Assembly (NCBI GenBank): GCA_964590755.1
Contig: CAZPYK010000042.1
Span: forward strand, 1-13,444
Source of the DNA: CAG-390 sp964590755
GTDB taxonomy: Bacteria > Bacillota > Clostridia > Oscillospirales > CAG-272
DNA length: 13,444 bases
Direction of reading: 5' to 3'
A model generated the notes under the pieces. The model searched no databases. It saw only the letters and a program-made list of their open reading frames with translations, and was not told the origin of the DNA. This document shows, piece by piece, positions 13,443-13,444 of the stretch. A program made the position numbers and the translations under genes. The stretch's first letter is position 1; each line of letters starts with the position of its first letter.

Positions 13443-13444
13443 TT

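Overview
The window looks like a chromosomal segment of an uncultured gut-type Clostridia (Oscillospirales/Christensenellales-like). The reasons are GC-rich coding DNA with AT-rich sigma-A promoters (TTGACA-17-TATAAT), a clostridial-type LuxS, a CtpE/Exp7-like P-type ATPase, and gaps filled with the degenerate palindromic repeats typical of this group. The lineage is inferred from style and homology as I recall it, not from a search.

Left part (1-2300), accessory: a tRNA-Ser(GCU) with a perfect promoter, followed by an AT-rich patch. The patch holds four phased TGGCAC repeats, a MuF-motif/barnase ribonuclease toxin and its barstar-like immunity protein. Beyond a strong terminator and a small palindromic element lies a compact type I toxin-antitoxin-like locus that the supplied reading frames are too long to show. 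It has a 29-residue hydrophobic peptide on the minus strand, a convergent short plus-strand RNA with its own promoter and terminator, a hairpin that buries the toxin's ribosome-binding site, and inverted repeats able to join the two ends of the toxin mRNA.

Middle (2259-5400): a 615-residue lipoprotein with a ComEC-like metallo-beta-lactamase domain, then about 1.2 kb of mosaic repeats. These include a 224-bp inverted-repeat element, a composite 240-bp repeat, and three tandem 92-bp units carrying a 12-bp stem with a GNRA tetraloop.

Right part (5427-12949), housekeeping on the plus strand: a P-type cation ATPase behind a long structured leader; a monocistronic adenine-type phosphoribosyltransferase; secG with its terminator; and an apparent four-gene operon of a small membrane protein, luxS, an MTA/SAH nucleosidase gene and an acyl-CoA synthetase. 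The nucleosidase makes adenine and S-ribosylhomocysteine from S-adenosylhomocysteine. LuxS turns the latter into homocysteine and the AI-2 precursor, and the phosphoribosyltransferase could reclaim the adenine.

The right end (12950-13444) is again repeats. It includes a second copy of the 240-bp composite in the same orientation, so the whole housekeeping block lies between direct repeats. The best candidates for something not yet described are the type I toxin locus, the GNRA-capped repeat family, the structured ATPase leader, and the toxin-immunity pair whose contact residues have changed together.
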